From the NCBI GenBank assembly GCA_900696645.1, contig CAADGV010000044.1:1-50201 (forward strand): a stretch of DNA of 50,201 nucleotides, in the 5' to 3' direction. Source of the DNA: an uncultured Chlorobiota bacterium. GTDB taxonomy: Bacteria > Bacteroidota > Ignavibacteria > UBA10030 > UBA6906. The stretch's first letter is position 1, and each line of letters starts with the position of its first letter. Under the pieces are notes generated by a model. It was given only the letters and a program-made list of their open reading frames with translations. It searched no databases and was not told the origin of the DNA. Both the position numbers and the translations under genes were made by a program. This document shows, in pieces, positions 50,113-50,201 of the stretch.

Positions 50113-50201
50113 TTCTGTGAAAAATCGTTTTTGAATCTCGGTACAATGTCAACAGAACCTTACCAGGCCAAATTGTGGGTTGGCAAAGACGCCTCGGGTG
50201 G

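Noticed and set aside
1-50201. Prophage, integrative element or IS copy
   Set aside because: No integrase, transposase, phage structural gene or attachment-site repeat found, including next to the tRNA genes.

Overview
This window comes from a Gram-negative, mid-GC bacterium that I place in the Bacteroidota/Chlorobiota/Ignavibacteriota (FCB) neighbourhood. The signs are a secreted enzyme ending in a type IX secretion sorting domain with the NFPNPFNPTT signature, an outer-membrane TonB-dependent receptor with an N-terminal carboxypeptidase-regulatory-like domain, and many lipoproteins. Two features argue against classical Bacteroidia and for an Ignavibacteria/Chlorobi-type lineage: many genes have good Shine-Dalgarno sites, and intergenic regions repeatedly show TTGnnn-17 bp-TAnnnT promoters. 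The placement is inference. The window looks like ordinary chromosome. I see no phage, IS element, CRISPR array or rRNA.

Layout. 1-7.3 kb: the first codons of a leftward gene, a beta-helix lipoprotein, a large Rossmann-fold protein, an orphan receiver, a Sel1-repeat protein, a structured non-coding stretch with two strong promoters, and a second lipoprotein. 7.4-13.2 kb (leftward): patatin phospholipase, family 5 uracil-DNA glycosylase, and a 1294-residue PAS/GAF hybrid histidine kinase. 13.4-16.5 kb (leftward run): esterase, DUF2007 protein, a nucleotidyltransferase/small-partner pair, and two membrane proteins. 16.7-26.2 kb (rightward): two tandem TolB-like/TPR membrane paralogues joined by a GTGA overlap, a LysE-type exporter, a DinB-like protein, an HEAGH membrane protein, a site-2 protease with CBS domains, and a P-type ATPase. 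26.4-28.6 kb: nitrite-ammonification genes nrfA (interrupted by an in-frame amber codon) and nrfH, then a short hibernation factor. 28.7-35.4 kb: two DUF2157-like membrane proteins, small lipoproteins, a C39-like protein and a SpoIIE phosphatase. 35.5-40.7 kb (leftward): a T9SS-exported sugar dehydrogenase, a Tat-exported glycosylasparaginase, and a secreted protein with four internal repeats. 40.9-45.3 kb (rightward): ABC exporter pair, CDF metal transporter, SDR and alpha/beta hydrolase. 45.3-45.5 kb: tRNA-Arg and tRNA-Glu. 45.8 kb to the end: TonB receptor, ATP-grasp enzyme, and an AT-rich YaaC-like gene.

How it fits together. Much of the content is cell-envelope and stress biology: regulated proteolysis, cation pumping, a multi-sensor phosphorelay, a PP2C phosphatase and ribosome hibernation, next to a respiratory nitrite-reduction unit. 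The best leads are the amber codon in nrfA, the candidate structured RNA at 5665-5817, the nucleotidyltransferase pair at 14663-15429, and the four-repeat secreted protein at 38830-40713.
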